A stretch of DNA of 64,000 bases, from the NCBI GenBank assembly GCA_964352735.1, contig CAYGTC010000016.1, positions 1 through 64,000 of the forward strand, in the 5' to 3' direction. Of the stretch, positions 8,967 to 18,625 are shown in pieces (positions within the stretch are counted from its first letter, which is position 1; the number at the start of each line of letters is the position of its first letter). Made by a program: the position numbers and the translations under genes. The stretch comes from NORP309 sp964352735. Lineage in GTDB: Bacteria > Pseudomonadota > Gammaproteobacteria > Xanthomonadales > Marinicellaceae. The notes under the pieces were generated by a model. The model had not been told where the DNA came from. It was given only the letters and a program-made list of their open reading frames with translations, and made no database searches.

Positions 8967-9482
8967 TTAAGCCATCTGAAACAACACTTCTTCTATGTCT
9001 TCTAATGATAGATTATCGAAAGCCGTTGATGGTGCCTGGCTGAATAGATTTGACAAAAGCGTACTTTTGTCATCTGCTGAATTGAGTTCTTTAGTGCTCA
9101 GGCTGGTAATCAATCTGATCTTGTCATTATCAACTTTTTCAACAAGGCCAGCTTTTTCCAACTTATCCAGTGTAGATGCAGCTGCGCTGACAACTGTGGC
9201 TGGATTGGTTTCATTAAAAGCGGCCATGTAGGAATTTTTTTCTCCATGAACAGGAATGTTGCCATCTTCAGATTGTTCGCACAATTGCTTGATTCGATTG
9301 ATCAAAGACTGGGCATTTTTAAGTTCGTAGTGTTTTGCTGCAGTCATGACATAGTGGCGTGCAAATTCATCCATAAATTGTTGGTCATCCATGCCCAGTT
9401 CTAGGAGTAATTCAGCCAAGCTTTCAAAAAAATAATCGGGCAGCGATATTTGTTGGGATCGATTTTTATTATTGTTATTCAT
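8967..9482 (-). CDS. Hypothetical protein, 171 residues
   Basis: I do not recognise this protein. It is acidic and soluble, with no signal peptide or membrane segment. The N-terminus is Asn-rich, followed by a helical segment (SLAELLLELGMDDQQFMDEFARHYVMTAA shortened: SLAELLLELGMDD). The middle region with STLDKLEKAGLVEKVDNDKIRL looks like the recognition helix and wing of a winged-helix domain, because it has the pattern helix-G-L-V-beta hairpin. A DNA-binding or regulatory role is possible, and a distant link to DUF6502-type proteins crossed my mind but cannot be shown. It stands alone on the minus strand between two copies of an AACCACAAA repeat. Confidence 0.6.
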   Translation of the reverse strand: MNNNNKNRSQQISLPDYFFESLAELLLELGMDDQQFMDEFARHYVMTAAKHYELKNAQSLINRIKQLCEQSEDGNIPVHGEKNSYMAAFNETNPATVVSAAASTLDKLEKAGLVEKVDNDKIRLITSLSTKELNSADDKSTLLSNLFSQAPSTAFDNLSLEDIEEVLFQMA

Positions 9483-9578
9483 CAGTGGGTGATTTTTATT
9501 ATTATGTTTTTTGGCATTTTAACACACACTTTTATGATTGAGTAACTGTACTGTAAAGAACAAGCTGATAATTTATCT

Positions 9579-9640
9579 AAAACCACAAAGCAAAAAACAC
9601 AAGACAACCACAAAGTAAAACCACAAAGGACAGGCTTTTT
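9579..9640 (+). repeat. AACCACAAAG-rich repeat, copy 2
   Basis: This contains three ACCACAAAG-like units and ends in GGACAGGCTTTTTT. It shares the phrase AACCACAA(A)GGACAGGC with copy 1 at 8859-8889. It lies in the 186-base gap between the minus-strand genes at 8967-9482 and 9669-10181. Confidence 0.5.
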
Positions 9641-9668
9641 TAGCATTTATTTTTAGTATTTTTTCTGT

Positions 9669-10181
9669 TTATTTCAATACCCTGATAGATTTCCAATAAT
9701 TGCTGTGCCAATAACTGTTGTTGAGATCTGAAATGGTCACGCCTTTTGATGATGAGGCATGTAGAAACTTTTGATTTTCTAAATAAATACCCACATGGTA
9801 ATAGCGTTTTTGGTTTGGTATTTTAAAAAACACCAAGTCACCTGTATTCATTGTATGTGCAGGAATTTCATTGCCTATTTTTGCTTGGTCTTGGGTTGAA
9901 CGAGGTAGGTCAATACCAAATTCTTCAGCAAAAGTCAGCACCACAAAACCAGAGCAATCAACCCCATTGTGATCAAATCCTCCAATTTTGTGTGGGGTAT
10001 TCTGCCAGACTTCATGGCGTTGAAATAATGCCATCAAATGACTTTGAGGGGCTTTATCAGTAGGGCTGATGGCGATTTGATTGCCGACAGAAGATTCGTG
10101 TGTGCTTCCAGCGTTGGCTGTACCGCTGGCCTGACAGTGTATCAACCCTAAAAGCAGCCATGAGAATAAAAAGAGTTTCAT
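9669..10181 (-). CDS. NlpC/P60-family cell-wall hydrolase, exported
   Basis: This is a cysteine peptidase of the NlpC/P60 family, which cuts peptidoglycan stem peptides. The catalytic Cys sits in GVDCSGFV near residue 96, and the His in YHVGIYL near residue 138 follows at the usual distance; DLVFFK between them is typical. The N-terminus is a hydrophobic signal peptide (LFLFSWLLLGLIHC). The Cys there does not fit a good lipobox, so release by signal peptidase I is as likely as lipidation. At 170 residues it is a compact single-domain enzyme with a short linker after the signal. No obvious ribosome site precedes the ATG. Neighbours suggest no operon. Confidence 0.88.
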   Translation of the reverse strand: MKLFLFSWLLLGLIHCQASGTANAGSTHESSVGNQIAISPTDKAPQSHLMALFQRHEVWQNTPHKIGGFDHNGVDCSGFVVLTFAEEFGIDLPRSTQDQAKIGNEIPAHTMNTGDLVFFKIPNQKRYYHVGIYLENQKFLHASSSKGVTISDLNNSYWHSNYWKSIRVLK

Positions 10182-10475
10182 TAAAAAATTATAGATTTAT
10201 CTTACTTAACAACAGCTGAACAATGTTAGAAAAAACCCAATATGACAAAATACATCTGCTGAGTTCATTACCAAATTTATAAACTGAGTATGAGTGTTGC
10301 TTTTTTAAATTGACGCCATCAGTGGGGGCAGGTTCAATTGATTCGATCAATTATTTAGATGAAAGTCCATCTCTTGGTATTTTGAGACAAATACCAGAAA
10401 TATTATGACTTTTAACACTTGCATATTTGATAAAACCCATTAGACTAATCAAAAAATTTAATACAAGAAAAACCA

Positions 10476-11810
10476 ATGAAAAATTCCTTAATCAGCTTAC
10501 TTGCATTGATGATCAGTCTTTCAATCAGTGCAGAAACCACACAAGATGATGTGAAATCATTCACCTTAAAAAATAACATGACAATATTGGTGCTCGAAGA
10601 CCACTCAATTCCTAATGCTAATATGTATTTATTTTGGAAAGTGGGTTCACGCAATGAATACCCAGGCATTACTGGCTTGTCACACTTTTTTGAACACATG
10701 ATGTTTAATGGTGCTAAAAAATATGGCCCCAAACAATTTGACCGAGTGATGGAAGCCGCAGGCGGGGCGAATAATGCTTATACAACCGAAAACATTACCG
10801 CTTATACCAATTGGTTTCCTGCAAATGCCCTAGAAAAAATCTTTGAACTAGAAGCCGATCGCATCGAAAACCTCAGCATTGATGAAAAAATGGTAGAAAG
10901 CGAGCGCGGTGTGGTCACATCGGAAAGGTCAACAGGCCTGGAAAACTCAAATTTCAGAAAATTGAGTGAAGAGGTTAAAGCCGTCGCGTTTCGTGCGCAC
11001 CCCTACAGTTGGAGTGTTATTGGCCACCAATCAGATATTGATAATTGGTCGATGCAGGATTTAAAGGATTACCATAAAACCTATTATGCACCGAATAATG
11101 CCGTGGTTGTTATTGCTGGGGATGTGACGCTTAAACAAGTGAAGAAATTGGCCAAAAAATATTTTGAACCCATAAAAGCGCAACCCAAACCACGCAGTGT
11201 CCACACCGTTGAACCAGAGCAGTTAGGCGAGCGTCGGACATATGTACACAAACCTTCGGTCAGTGCCCCAAATATCATGATGGCTTTTCATGTGCCTGAA
11301 ACCCAACATGAAGATTATTACGCCCTCAGCATGTTGGCCTCTATTTTAGGAGAAGGGCAAAGCTCTCGCCTTTATCGCAGTGTGATTGATGATAAACAGC
11401 TGGCAACCAGCCTCTTTACTTATATGCCAGATTCTTTTGATCCAAATTTGTTTTACATTTATGCCAGTGCCTCCAATGGCGTTGAAGCAGGTATTTTAGA
11501 GCAAGCCATCATTGATGAAGTCAATAAAATCATGGTTTCAGGAGTTACTGAACAAGAATTAACTAAAATCAAAAATATTGCCCAAGTGGATTTTTATCGC
11601 ACATTATCAACCATAAATGGTAAGGCAAATACCTTGGGAACCTATGCTTTATTTTTTGATGATTACACAAAAATGTTTACCGCCATTGATGACATGAATA
11701 AAGTCACTGTTGATGACATTAAAAAGGTGGCGAATAAATACCTGGTCAAAGCCAACCGAACCGTTGGCGTATTATCAGCAGAAAAAGACAGTGCACAAGG
11801 AGATTTATAA
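10476..11810 (+). CDS. M16-family zinc metallopeptidase, catalytic subunit
   Basis: This is a pitrilysin/insulinase-type peptidase of the periplasm. A signal peptide (SLISLLALMISLSISA) starts the 444-residue protein. The inverted zinc motif H-F-F-E-H is in GLSHFFEHMMFNG near residue 70, with the downstream Glu expected in ELEADRIENL near residue 126. The second half carries the usual M16 C-terminal domain with GEGQSSRLYR. The length fits the two-subunit M16B class, in which an active and an inactive protein pair. The next gene encodes that partner, one base after this stop, with its ribosome site inside this gene's end. The natural substrate is unknown. Confidence 0.92.
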   Translation: MKNSLISLLALMISLSISAETTQDDVKSFTLKNNMTILVLEDHSIPNANMYLFWKVGSRNEYPGITGLSHFFEHMMFNGAKKYGPKQFDRVMEAAGGANNAYTTENITAYTNWFPANALEKIFELEADRIENLSIDEKMVESERGVVTSERSTGLENSNFRKLSEEVKAVAFRAHPYSWSVIGHQSDIDNWSMQDLKDYHKTYYAPNNAVVVIAGDVTLKQVKKLAKKYFEPIKAQPKPRSVHTVEPEQLGERRTYVHKPSVSAPNIMMAFHVPETQHEDYYALSMLASILGEGQSSRLYRSVIDDKQLATSLFTYMPDSFDPNLFYIYASASNGVEAGILEQAIIDEVNKIMVSGVTEQELTKIKNIAQVDFYRTLSTINGKANTLGTYALFFDDYTKMFTAIDDMNKVTVDDIKKVANKYLVKANRTVGVLSAEKDSAQGDL

Positions 11811-11811
11811 C

Positions 11812-13203
11812 ATGAAGATTTATCATATGAAAAAGTTCTTACTTACCTTAAGTGGCTTCACCTTATTGATCAGCAATGTGGTTTTTGCAGATTTTGCTTT
11901 GCCCAAATACAAAAGAATCACACTAGAAAATGGCTTAACAGTATTGTTAATGGAGCAACACGAAGTGCCATTAATTGATATTCGAATGGTCACCAAAGCT
12001 GGTGCAATCCATGACGAAAAATCCTATGGCTTGGCCAGCTTTACCAGTGATGCACTCAGTTATGGTACTGCTGATTTAAGTAAACAAGCCATTGAGGATT
12101 TATTGGCTTTTCATGGCGCAAATTATGGCAGTGATGTTGGTATGGAATCATCAAGTATAGGACTGTCATTAAGCAATAAAGACACCGAAAAATTAATGCC
12201 CGTTTTTCGAGACATGATTCTAAATCCGCGTTTTGATGGTACTGAATTTTCAAAAGCAAAAAAAAGGTATGTAGATCAACTTAAACAAAGTCGCGAACAA
12301 CCGCGCAGTGTTATCACTGATCTTTTTAACCGCATGTATTATCAAGACCATCCTTATGGAAACCCCGTTAATGGTGACATGAACAGCATTGAAAAAATCA
12401 CGCTTGATCAAATTAAATCTTTCTATCAGCAATTTTATGTGGCCAATAACAGCGCATTGATAGTGGTAGGTGATTTTAAAACAGCTGATATGGAAAACCT
12501 CGTAAGAAATTTATTTTCTCAATGGAAGGCAAAAGATGGTGTGAAAACTGATTTGATAAACTTATCCATACCAACAGAACCACAGGTTTTGATTGTCAAT
12601 AAAGGCGATGCAAAAGAAACAACCCTCATGATTGGTGGCAAAGGCATCACTGCCAATCACCCGGATGCCGTAGCATTACAAGTGATCAATACCATTTTAG
12701 GTGGGCGATTCACATCGTGGCTAAATGATGAGTTGCGTGTGAATTCTGGACTGACTTATGGCGCTGGTAGCCGATTCAACAGCCGTTCCGAAGCGGGAAC
12801 GTTTATCATTTCAACCTTCACAAAAACCGAAACAACATTCGAAACCATTGATTTGGCCTTAAAAACTTATCGCAAACTATGGAATGAAGGCATAGACAAG
12901 AAAACACTGGAATCAGCAAAAGCTTATATTAAAGGCCAATTTCCACCACGTTATGAAACCAGTGAACAGTTGGCTGCATTATTGGCAAGGATGTGGTCAT
13001 TAAACCTCAGCGACGCATACATCAATGATTTTGAAAAAACGGTTGATTCATTAACCGTTAAAAAAGCCAATAAAATTGCCTCAGAAAACTTTCCTAAAGA
13101 CGCTTTACAGTTTGTGTTGATTGGCAAAACAGAAGAAATCAAAGAAAAAGCCCAACAATATGGAACGGTAAAACAAACCGATATTAAAACTTTTACTTTT
13201 TAG
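11812..13203 (+). CDS. M16-family peptidase-like partner without zinc motif
   Basis: This is the non-catalytic partner of the preceding M16 peptidase, probably exported (signal peptide FLLTLSGFTLLISNVVFA). I start it at ATG 11812 because AAGGAG lies eight bases upstream. A longer in-frame reading from 11710 runs inside the previous gene and lacks such a site. Residues aligned with the H-x-x-E-H motif read LASFTSDALSYG, so no zinc ligands are present. The C-terminal half keeps the R-Y-type substrate-binding stretch (NSGLTYGAGSRFNS), which in paired M16B enzymes is supplied by the inactive subunit. Together the two genes form a standard heterodimer operon. Confidence 0.9.
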   Translation: MKIYHMKKFLLTLSGFTLLISNVVFADFALPKYKRITLENGLTVLLMEQHEVPLIDIRMVTKAGAIHDEKSYGLASFTSDALSYGTADLSKQAIEDLLAFHGANYGSDVGMESSSIGLSLSNKDTEKLMPVFRDMILNPRFDGTEFSKAKKRYVDQLKQSREQPRSVITDLFNRMYYQDHPYGNPVNGDMNSIEKITLDQIKSFYQQFYVANNSALIVVGDFKTADMENLVRNLFSQWKAKDGVKTDLINLSIPTEPQVLIVNKGDAKETTLMIGGKGITANHPDAVALQVINTILGGRFTSWLNDELRVNSGLTYGAGSRFNSRSEAGTFIISTFTKTETTFETIDLALKTYRKLWNEGIDKKTLESAKAYIKGQFPPRYETSEQLAALLARMWSLNLSDAYINDFEKTVDSLTVKKANKIASENFPKDALQFVLIGKTEEIKEKAQQYGTVKQTDIKTFTF

Positions 13204-13552
13204 TCAAAATGTAACAGTTTAGATGGTATGACATGTTGATTGAGTAAAAATGACTGTCTCCAAATAGGCACCGACTTATACAGGTTGGTGCCAAAAGTAA
13301 AAGGCACTGGTTAAATGCTTGATCTACTGAAATTCCACAACTTAAATAATAAGCTACCTAATAAACCAGTCAAACTTAGATTCGGATAATAAATACAATT
13401 GAAACAGATTATTAAACTCATTTTTATCATCGAAAAGTTTTATGGTAATTATGCTTTTCATGAATTGTGTTTTGCCTTAAGTCTTTGTTTGTACAAAAAA
13501 CACCTCTTTGATTAAATATATTCAATGATTTCTATAGTTAAATTCTATGCAG
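13204..13552. other. Intergenic region with one weak stem-loop
   Basis: There is no gene here. GGCACCGAC (13267-13275) and GTTGGTGCC (13284-13292) form a 9-bp stem with one G-T pair and an 8-base loop, 64 bases past the M16 operon. The bases after it are A-rich, not T-rich, so it is not a clear terminator. The rest is AT-rich with nothing recognised. Confidence 0.5.
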
Positions 13553-13927
13553 TTAATAATTAGTCACAATATAAATCGAATCAGGTTCAAATTGATCATT
13601 GGCATAAATTGCAATATGGCATTGTTTTTCAACATTCATCTCAATCATTATTTCATAAAAAATATTGCAAATTGATAATTTTTTGCTAGGAAAATCAAGC
13701 ATGCCGCTATGCACCAAAAAATATTGTTCAGATAATAATAACGTTTCATTGGTTAATATGATTTGAGTTTTTCCATCTATGCATGACAATGTTGCAATTG
13801 CAATTGCAATACATGACTTATCAAATGCAACCAATTTATTGTTCATTGATTCGGGAATGATTCCTGTTTCGATGTCCATAATTAATAGTAATGAATTTGG
13901 AAGGTTGGTTCTTATTTCATGTTTCAT
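13553..13927 (-). CDS. Hypothetical protein, 124 residues
   Basis: I do not recognise this protein. It has no signal peptide or membrane segment and looks like a compact alpha/beta fold of alternating hydrophobic strands (SLLLIMDIETG, CIAIAIATLSC, QIILTNETLLL, CHIAIYAND). Such small strand-rich proteins are sometimes immunity or antitoxin proteins, but nothing here supports that directly. No good ribosome site precedes the ATG. Base composition is very AT-rich. The gene lies alone, divergent from the ATP-grasp gene at 14134. Confidence 0.5.
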   Translation of the reverse strand: MKHEIRTNLPNSLLLIMDIETGIIPESMNNKLVAFDKSCIAIAIATLSCIDGKTQIILTNETLLLSEQYFLVHSGMLDFPSKKLSICNIFYEIMIEMNVEKQCHIAIYANDQFEPDSIYIVTNY

Positions 13928-14133
13928 TTTAAAGTGTCATTAAATCTTTCATATTTTTGTAAAAGAGATAAGCAGTTAATCTTTTGTTTGTTGATAATCA
14001 TGTCATTTCAATGTGATCAAATCAATTTTATCTAGCAATTTGTTTAAAGATTAAGACGAAAGATAAATATAAAACTAAGGTCAGTATAATACTCAATGAT
14101 TATTGTAGATAATTAAAAAAAGCCGAATCAAAA

Positions 14134-15303
14134 ATGTATTTAATAGACAAACCCTATGCTTCAGATTTTCTTTTAGAGACAATAAAAAAGAATAATTACA
14201 AAATAATAGCCACAAAACAAGCTCGAGCATTAGCACAAGACAGTACTTTGAATTGGGTCAGTGAGAAAGACGCTTATCTATCAATAAAAAATAACCCTCG
14301 TCAGCCTCTATATACCAATTCAGAAAACGCATTGAGTTGGATAGAAAGCAATTTTCAGGGGAGTGAATTATCAAAACAGATTAACAACTTTAAAGATAAG
14401 GTCAGTTTTAGAGAACAGATTAAAGTCATTTTTCCTGATTTTAAATTTGAAAAAATCACGTTGCAAAACATTCAAAAAATTTCACATGTAGATTTGTCAT
14501 ACCCTTTTGTTATTAAGCCATCGGTGGGTTTTTTGAGTATTGGTGTTCATATCATTAACAATCAACATGATTGGATAAATGCACAAAAAGAGTTAACCCC
14601 AGAAAATTTAAAAAGTATTTTCCCTAAAAATGTGCTGGATACCTCTTATTTCATTATTGAGGATTTTATCCAAGGCCAAGAGTATGCCATCGATTATTAC
14701 CACAATGACAAGGGAGAAGTGATAATACTGAATATTTTGCATCATGTTTTCTCATCAGCAAAAGATACAAGTGATAGATTGTATTGCACATCAAAAGAAA
14801 TAGTGACCCGTTATAAAAACGAATTAGAAAAGTTTTTAACTAAAATAGGCAGTCAACTGAATTTACGAAATTTCCCAGCCCACGCTGAGGTAAGAATAGA
14901 TGAAAATGGTAAAATAATACCCATTGAAATTAACCCAATGCGATTTGGCGGTTGGTGTACCTCGGCCGATTTATCAGGAATGGCTGTGGGTTTAAATATT
15001 TACCAATGCTATATGGACAATACCATTCCTGACTGGGATGTTATTTATCAAGGAAAAGAAGATAAAATATTCAGCCTTGTTGTTTTAGATAATCGCATAG
15101 GCGTCACACCAGAAAATGTCGTTAAATTTGATTATAAAACACTGGCCAATGATTTTGAAAAAGCCATTTTAATAAGAAAGCTGGACATCAATAAATACCC
15201 TTTATTTGGTTTTGTATTTTTAGAGACAAAGCAACAGAATAAAAAGGAACTCTACCGTGTGCTTAATTCCAATTTAAGTGAATACATTTCAACAAGAGAA
15301 TAA
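14134..15303 (+). CDS. ATP-grasp domain protein
   Basis: This is a ligase-type enzyme expected to join a carboxylate, activated with ATP, to an amine or similar nucleophile. The 389-residue protein has a divergent N-terminal domain (1-110), then the ATP-grasp core. YPFVIKPSVGFLSIGV near 127 carries the ATP-binding Lys, YFIIEDFIQGQEYAIDYY near 172 the second Lys/Glu region, and HAEVRIDENGKIIPIEINPMRFGG near 250 the Mg-binding E and N-P residues. The substrate cannot be read from sequence. No biosynthetic partner gene is adjacent, so whether it makes a peptide, tags a protein or acts in housekeeping is open. Confidence 0.82.
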   Translation: MYLIDKPYASDFLLETIKKNNYKIIATKQARALAQDSTLNWVSEKDAYLSIKNNPRQPLYTNSENALSWIESNFQGSELSKQINNFKDKVSFREQIKVIFPDFKFEKITLQNIQKISHVDLSYPFVIKPSVGFLSIGVHIINNQHDWINAQKELTPENLKSIFPKNVLDTSYFIIEDFIQGQEYAIDYYHNDKGEVIILNILHHVFSSAKDTSDRLYCTSKEIVTRYKNELEKFLTKIGSQLNLRNFPAHAEVRIDENGKIIPIEINPMRFGGWCTSADLSGMAVGLNIYQCYMDNTIPDWDVIYQGKEDKIFSLVVLDNRIGVTPENVVKFDYKTLANDFEKAILIRKLDINKYPLFGFVFLETKQQNKKELYRVLNSNLSEYISTRE

Positions 15304-15366
15304 AAACCACCACCAAAAGTGAATCAGCGATTAAAAATGATAACTTTTGCAGTGTTCAAAGTGTTT

Positions 15367-16746
15367 TTATTGTTCATCAAAACCATTTTGAAAAATGGTA
15401 TCACACAACTCGACTGCGCGTTGGTTCATGATACCGGTTCCTGTCACACCGGGTATGGTTCTTTGATCGAGCCAATCGATCATTTGTTGTGATGTGTCAG
15501 GAAAGCCCAAAAGGCAATTGTTTTGAATTGCTAAAAAGTCTGTACCTGTGAGTGGCAGTGTGTCGGTCAGGTCAGGCACTGGTCCAGACAAGTTGTTGTC
15601 ATTGATGTACAGTGAAGTCAATCGTTCAAATTCGTTAAATTTGGACGGGATCTCTCCTGATAACAAGTTGCCTGATAAATCTAGCGTAAATAACCAACTG
15701 ATGTTTGAAAGGTCCTCAGGGATGGATCCAGATAAAAGATTGTTATCCAGCACGAGAAAATTCATTAGGTTCAATTGTGACAGCTCTTGAGGAATGGGTC
15801 CGGTCAGTCGATTATTACCCAAATTCAAGGACAATAGAGTTTGCTCCAACAAGCCCATTTCTGGTGGGATTGAGCCGATCAAATCATTATCGCGCAACCA
15901 CAGATAATTCAAAGAGGCCATGGTGGTAATTTCAAGGGGAATATGCCCAGGAATCCTGTTGTTATTCAAGTTCAATAATGACAGATTTGTCATGTCACTC
16001 AAGGTGGTTGGCAATGCTGAATCTAACTGATTGTTTTGCAAACGTATGATTCTGAGACTGTTGATTGTTGTAAGGGTGGCAATCGAGCCAGAAATATCGT
16101 TGTCAGCCAAGTCAAGTTCTCTTAAATTGCTTAATTGGCCCAGTTCTGGCGGTATTTGACCGGACAGTTGATTTTCATTAATGCGTAACACAATTAAGTC
16201 ACTCAGCACTCCTAAAGATGGCAATAATGAACCGCTGAATTGATTGTTGCTCAGGTATAAATAGCGCAAATTGGTCAAATTTCCCAACTCAACAGGTAAT
16301 GGGCCACTCAGCTGGTTGCGGCCTAGGACCAAACTCACCAAGTTGCTCAATTGACCTATTTCAGTTGGTATGGACATAGTGAGTTGATTGGATGACAACC
16401 TTAGGATTATCAATGCATCAAAGTTTCCAATGTCTGCGGAGATGAATCCAGACAAGTTCATGCCCCCAAAATCTATGCTGGTGATCGAAGTGCCTTGTGA
16501 GCAAAAAATACCAATTAAATCTTCGTCTTTGGTTTCAAAATTGGCATCACAAACGGTTGCATCATTTGGGTCAACAAACTGATTTTTGATTATTTCAGGA
16601 ATGGATGAGCTGTCACCCTCAAGAGCGCGATACAAATCACTGATTGATTCGCACTCAATCACAGAAACATCCAATTGCGGACTGGAACAATCGAATGCTT
16701 GTGAGTCAAATGTGCATAGCAATAAAATCAAACAGTATTTAATCAT
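15367..16746 (-). CDS. Secreted leucine-rich-repeat protein
   Basis: This protein has about a dozen 24-residue repeats of the plant-like type (L-x-x-L-x-L-x-x-N-x-L-x-G-x-I-P) spanning most of its length, forming a curved binding surface. I start it at ATG 16746, which follows an AAGG site by eight bases and yields a signal peptide (MIKYCLILLLCTFDSQA). The frame extends to an ATG at 16890, without a ribosome site, which would bury the signal. Cys residues cap the repeat region (CSSPQLDVSVIEC and the C-terminal LCDTIFQ). The last residues, I-F-Q-N-G-F-D-E-Q, resemble the end of the M23 peptidase encoded next door. It is probably secreted or surface-bound; the ligand is unknown. Confidence 0.88.
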   Translation of the reverse strand: MIKYCLILLLCTFDSQAFDCSSPQLDVSVIECESISDLYRALEGDSSSIPEIIKNQFVDPNDATVCDANFETKDEDLIGIFCSQGTSITSIDFGGMNLSGFISADIGNFDALIILRLSSNQLTMSIPTEIGQLSNLVSLVLGRNQLSGPLPVELGNLTNLRYLYLSNNQFSGSLLPSLGVLSDLIVLRINENQLSGQIPPELGQLSNLRELDLADNDISGSIATLTTINSLRIIRLQNNQLDSALPTTLSDMTNLSLLNLNNNRIPGHIPLEITTMASLNYLWLRDNDLIGSIPPEMGLLEQTLLSLNLGNNRLTGPIPQELSQLNLMNFLVLDNNLLSGSIPEDLSNISWLFTLDLSGNLLSGEIPSKFNEFERLTSLYINDNNLSGPVPDLTDTLPLTGTDFLAIQNNCLLGFPDTSQQMIDWLDQRTIPGVTGTGIMNQRAVELCDTIFQNGFDEQ

Positions 16747-17364
16747 CAAATGAACCTTGGCTAACGATTTGTTAGCATTAACAACGCTTAATGCTCTGTT
16801 TAGCAATGTTTTTTGCGCAGGTTTATTGATTGAAATTGTTTGACTGTACATTTTATTATGTGTGTTTGATTCAAGGTCTATGGCTGACATATTCGTGATC
16901 TATGGTAAAAGTCAAAGAGTAAACATTGTAGTGCTTCCTCAACAAAGGACATCAATAAGCATAAAGTTCAAGATACTCATTTGGGCTTGATCTTGATGAA
17001 CCTAGTACATTAACCTATCACAAATCAGCGACAGTTGGCAATTTTTTGAAGGTTATATAGGGAATAAGCACATAAATTTTGTAATTGAATATTTTTGCGA
17101 GATAACCATATACCAAGTTGATTACTGATGAAAATAAAACATTGGGAAGTGAATTCAACAAGAGTTTTTTGCATCAGAGGTGTTCTTACACACTATTAAT
17201 CCTTTAAAAGTAACTGCCACAAATCGGCATAAAAACCCTAGTTACATCCATAAAAATACCCATTATGATAAAATTTAATGTCTAAATGATACAGAGTCAT
17301 GAGTTTGTCAAGTGCTGGTGACTTATGAATAAAAAAACATTATAATAAAATTATCAAAAAATTT
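16747..17364. other. Divergent intergenic region
   Basis: This lies between the divergent LRR and M23 peptidase genes and should hold both promoters. A TATAAT hexamer at 17341-17346 lies just before the M23 gene but lacks a well-spaced -35 box. The minus-strand frame continues upstream of the chosen LRR start to 16890. No other gene or repeat was recognised. Confidence 0.45.
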
Positions 17365-18498
17365 ATGGAAATCATCATGAGACGGTCTCAATTACGCTTT
17401 TTTAAGACGATTATTTTTTGCGGTGTTATGTTAACACTGTCAGCATTTTCTTCAGAATTTAATTACACTGGACCAGAGTTGAGTCTGAATTATTCAGGAC
17501 CGGTCATTGTTGATAACAGCCGCTTTGAATACACAGCATCTGACAGGCTTACTTTTTACACAGATGAGTATTTGACCCATAATTTACCAAAACTGCTGCC
17601 GATTAGAGAGGCCATCGACACTTGGGCAGCGTTGTTTTCCATACACCCCCGATTGTTATCTGAAGTAATGAACAATTATTTCTATGGTAAAACGGTAGAT
17701 AATGCTTTCGAACATAAACAAAAAGTATTTGAAATTGCTGCTGGATTGAATCAGGGATATGAAGAACAAAAAGATGATTTATTGGCGGCAAGTAAAGCGG
17801 TCAATGCCATTGCTGATGTTTATGCATTTGATTTGAATTTGAATGCAGAGTTAGCAACAAAAAGAGTGATGGTTGAACACGATTATTTTAGGGGCAATTC
17901 AGGACCTCCATTGTATTCATATTTTCATCCGCCATGGCCACAAGGCGAACTGTGGGCAGGTGGTGGCGTACACTCCAATACTGGTAGCGGTAATGGCCCT
18001 AGAAACTCTTTGGATTTTTTTAAAACTTTTGTCAGTTGGGGTGGTGATACCAGTGAGACTTGGGTCAGTGCATCAGGGGCTGGTATTGCTCGGGTTTTCT
18101 CAACCTGTTCAATGCAGGTCATACACCCAAATGGTTGGGTGAGTTCTTATTACCATTTGGATAATGTACAAGTTGAAGACATGGACAATGTGAATGTTAA
18201 TCAAAGCTTGTCAAATTACGCTGATAATCTGGCACAAGCGACCTGTCAGGGTGGAAGTTCAACAGGCCCACATCTGCACTATTCTCTTTATTTTGACAAT
18301 GATCCGATCGAAATAGATGAGCCCAATGTCGACTTTATCAGCTGGAAACACAAAGCTGGTGTCGGTCAATATGACGGCAATTGTGCCACGTCATATTATA
18401 CATTGATGCCTGGAGGCAATACCGTTTGCCCTTTCAACAGGAACTTGACCAATAATACCATTATTGATGATCTTATCTTTGGCAGTGGCTTTGAGTGA
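17365..18498 (+). CDS. Secreted M23 zinc endopeptidase, LasA/beta-lytic type
   Basis: This is a bacteriolytic endopeptidase expected to cut peptide cross-bridges in other cells' peptidoglycan. A signal peptide (FFKTIIFCGVMLTLSAFS) is followed by a propeptide-like region to about residue 190 and then the catalytic domain. There, GGGVHSNTGSG and NSLDF supply the first His/Asp zinc ligands and GPHLHYSLYF the H-x-H motif, with an upstream active-site His in YYHLDNV. CQGGSSTGPHLH and the disulfide-type Cys pattern match the beta-lytic/LasA group more than the housekeeping M23 group. ATG 17377 is an alternative start. The protein ends in I-F-G-S-G-F-E, echoing the LRR protein's tail. Confidence 0.9.
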   Translation: MEIIMRRSQLRFFKTIIFCGVMLTLSAFSSEFNYTGPELSLNYSGPVIVDNSRFEYTASDRLTFYTDEYLTHNLPKLLPIREAIDTWAALFSIHPRLLSEVMNNYFYGKTVDNAFEHKQKVFEIAAGLNQGYEEQKDDLLAASKAVNAIADVYAFDLNLNAELATKRVMVEHDYFRGNSGPPLYSYFHPPWPQGELWAGGGVHSNTGSGNGPRNSLDFFKTFVSWGGDTSETWVSASGAGIARVFSTCSMQVIHPNGWVSSYYHLDNVQVEDMDNVNVNQSLSNYADNLAQATCQGGSSTGPHLHYSLYFDNDPIEIDEPNVDFISWKHKAGVGQYDGNCATSYYTLMPGGNTVCPFNRNLTNNTIIDDLIFGSGFE

Positions 18499-18625
18499 CC
18501 TGAGTTGTCTATCATTTCTACAACGCAATTGATGTTAAAAATATATGGCATGGTTTTGACATGACTGTTGCCTGTTTATTGACTTACATGGATAATGGTT
18601 GATCAGTAGTAAGGACCATAATTTG

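Noticed and set aside
13267..13292. Stem-loop after the M16 operon as an intrinsic terminator
   Set aside because: A-rich, not T-rich, sequence follows the stem on the + strand.
15367..16746. Regular spacing of similar segments, considered as a CRISPR or DNA repeat array
   Set aside because: The repeats are protein-level leucine-rich repeats with degenerate DNA, in one continuous frame.
17305..17346. TTGTCA and TATAAT as a promoter for the M23 peptidase gene
   Set aside because: The two hexamers are 30 bases apart, too far for one promoter.
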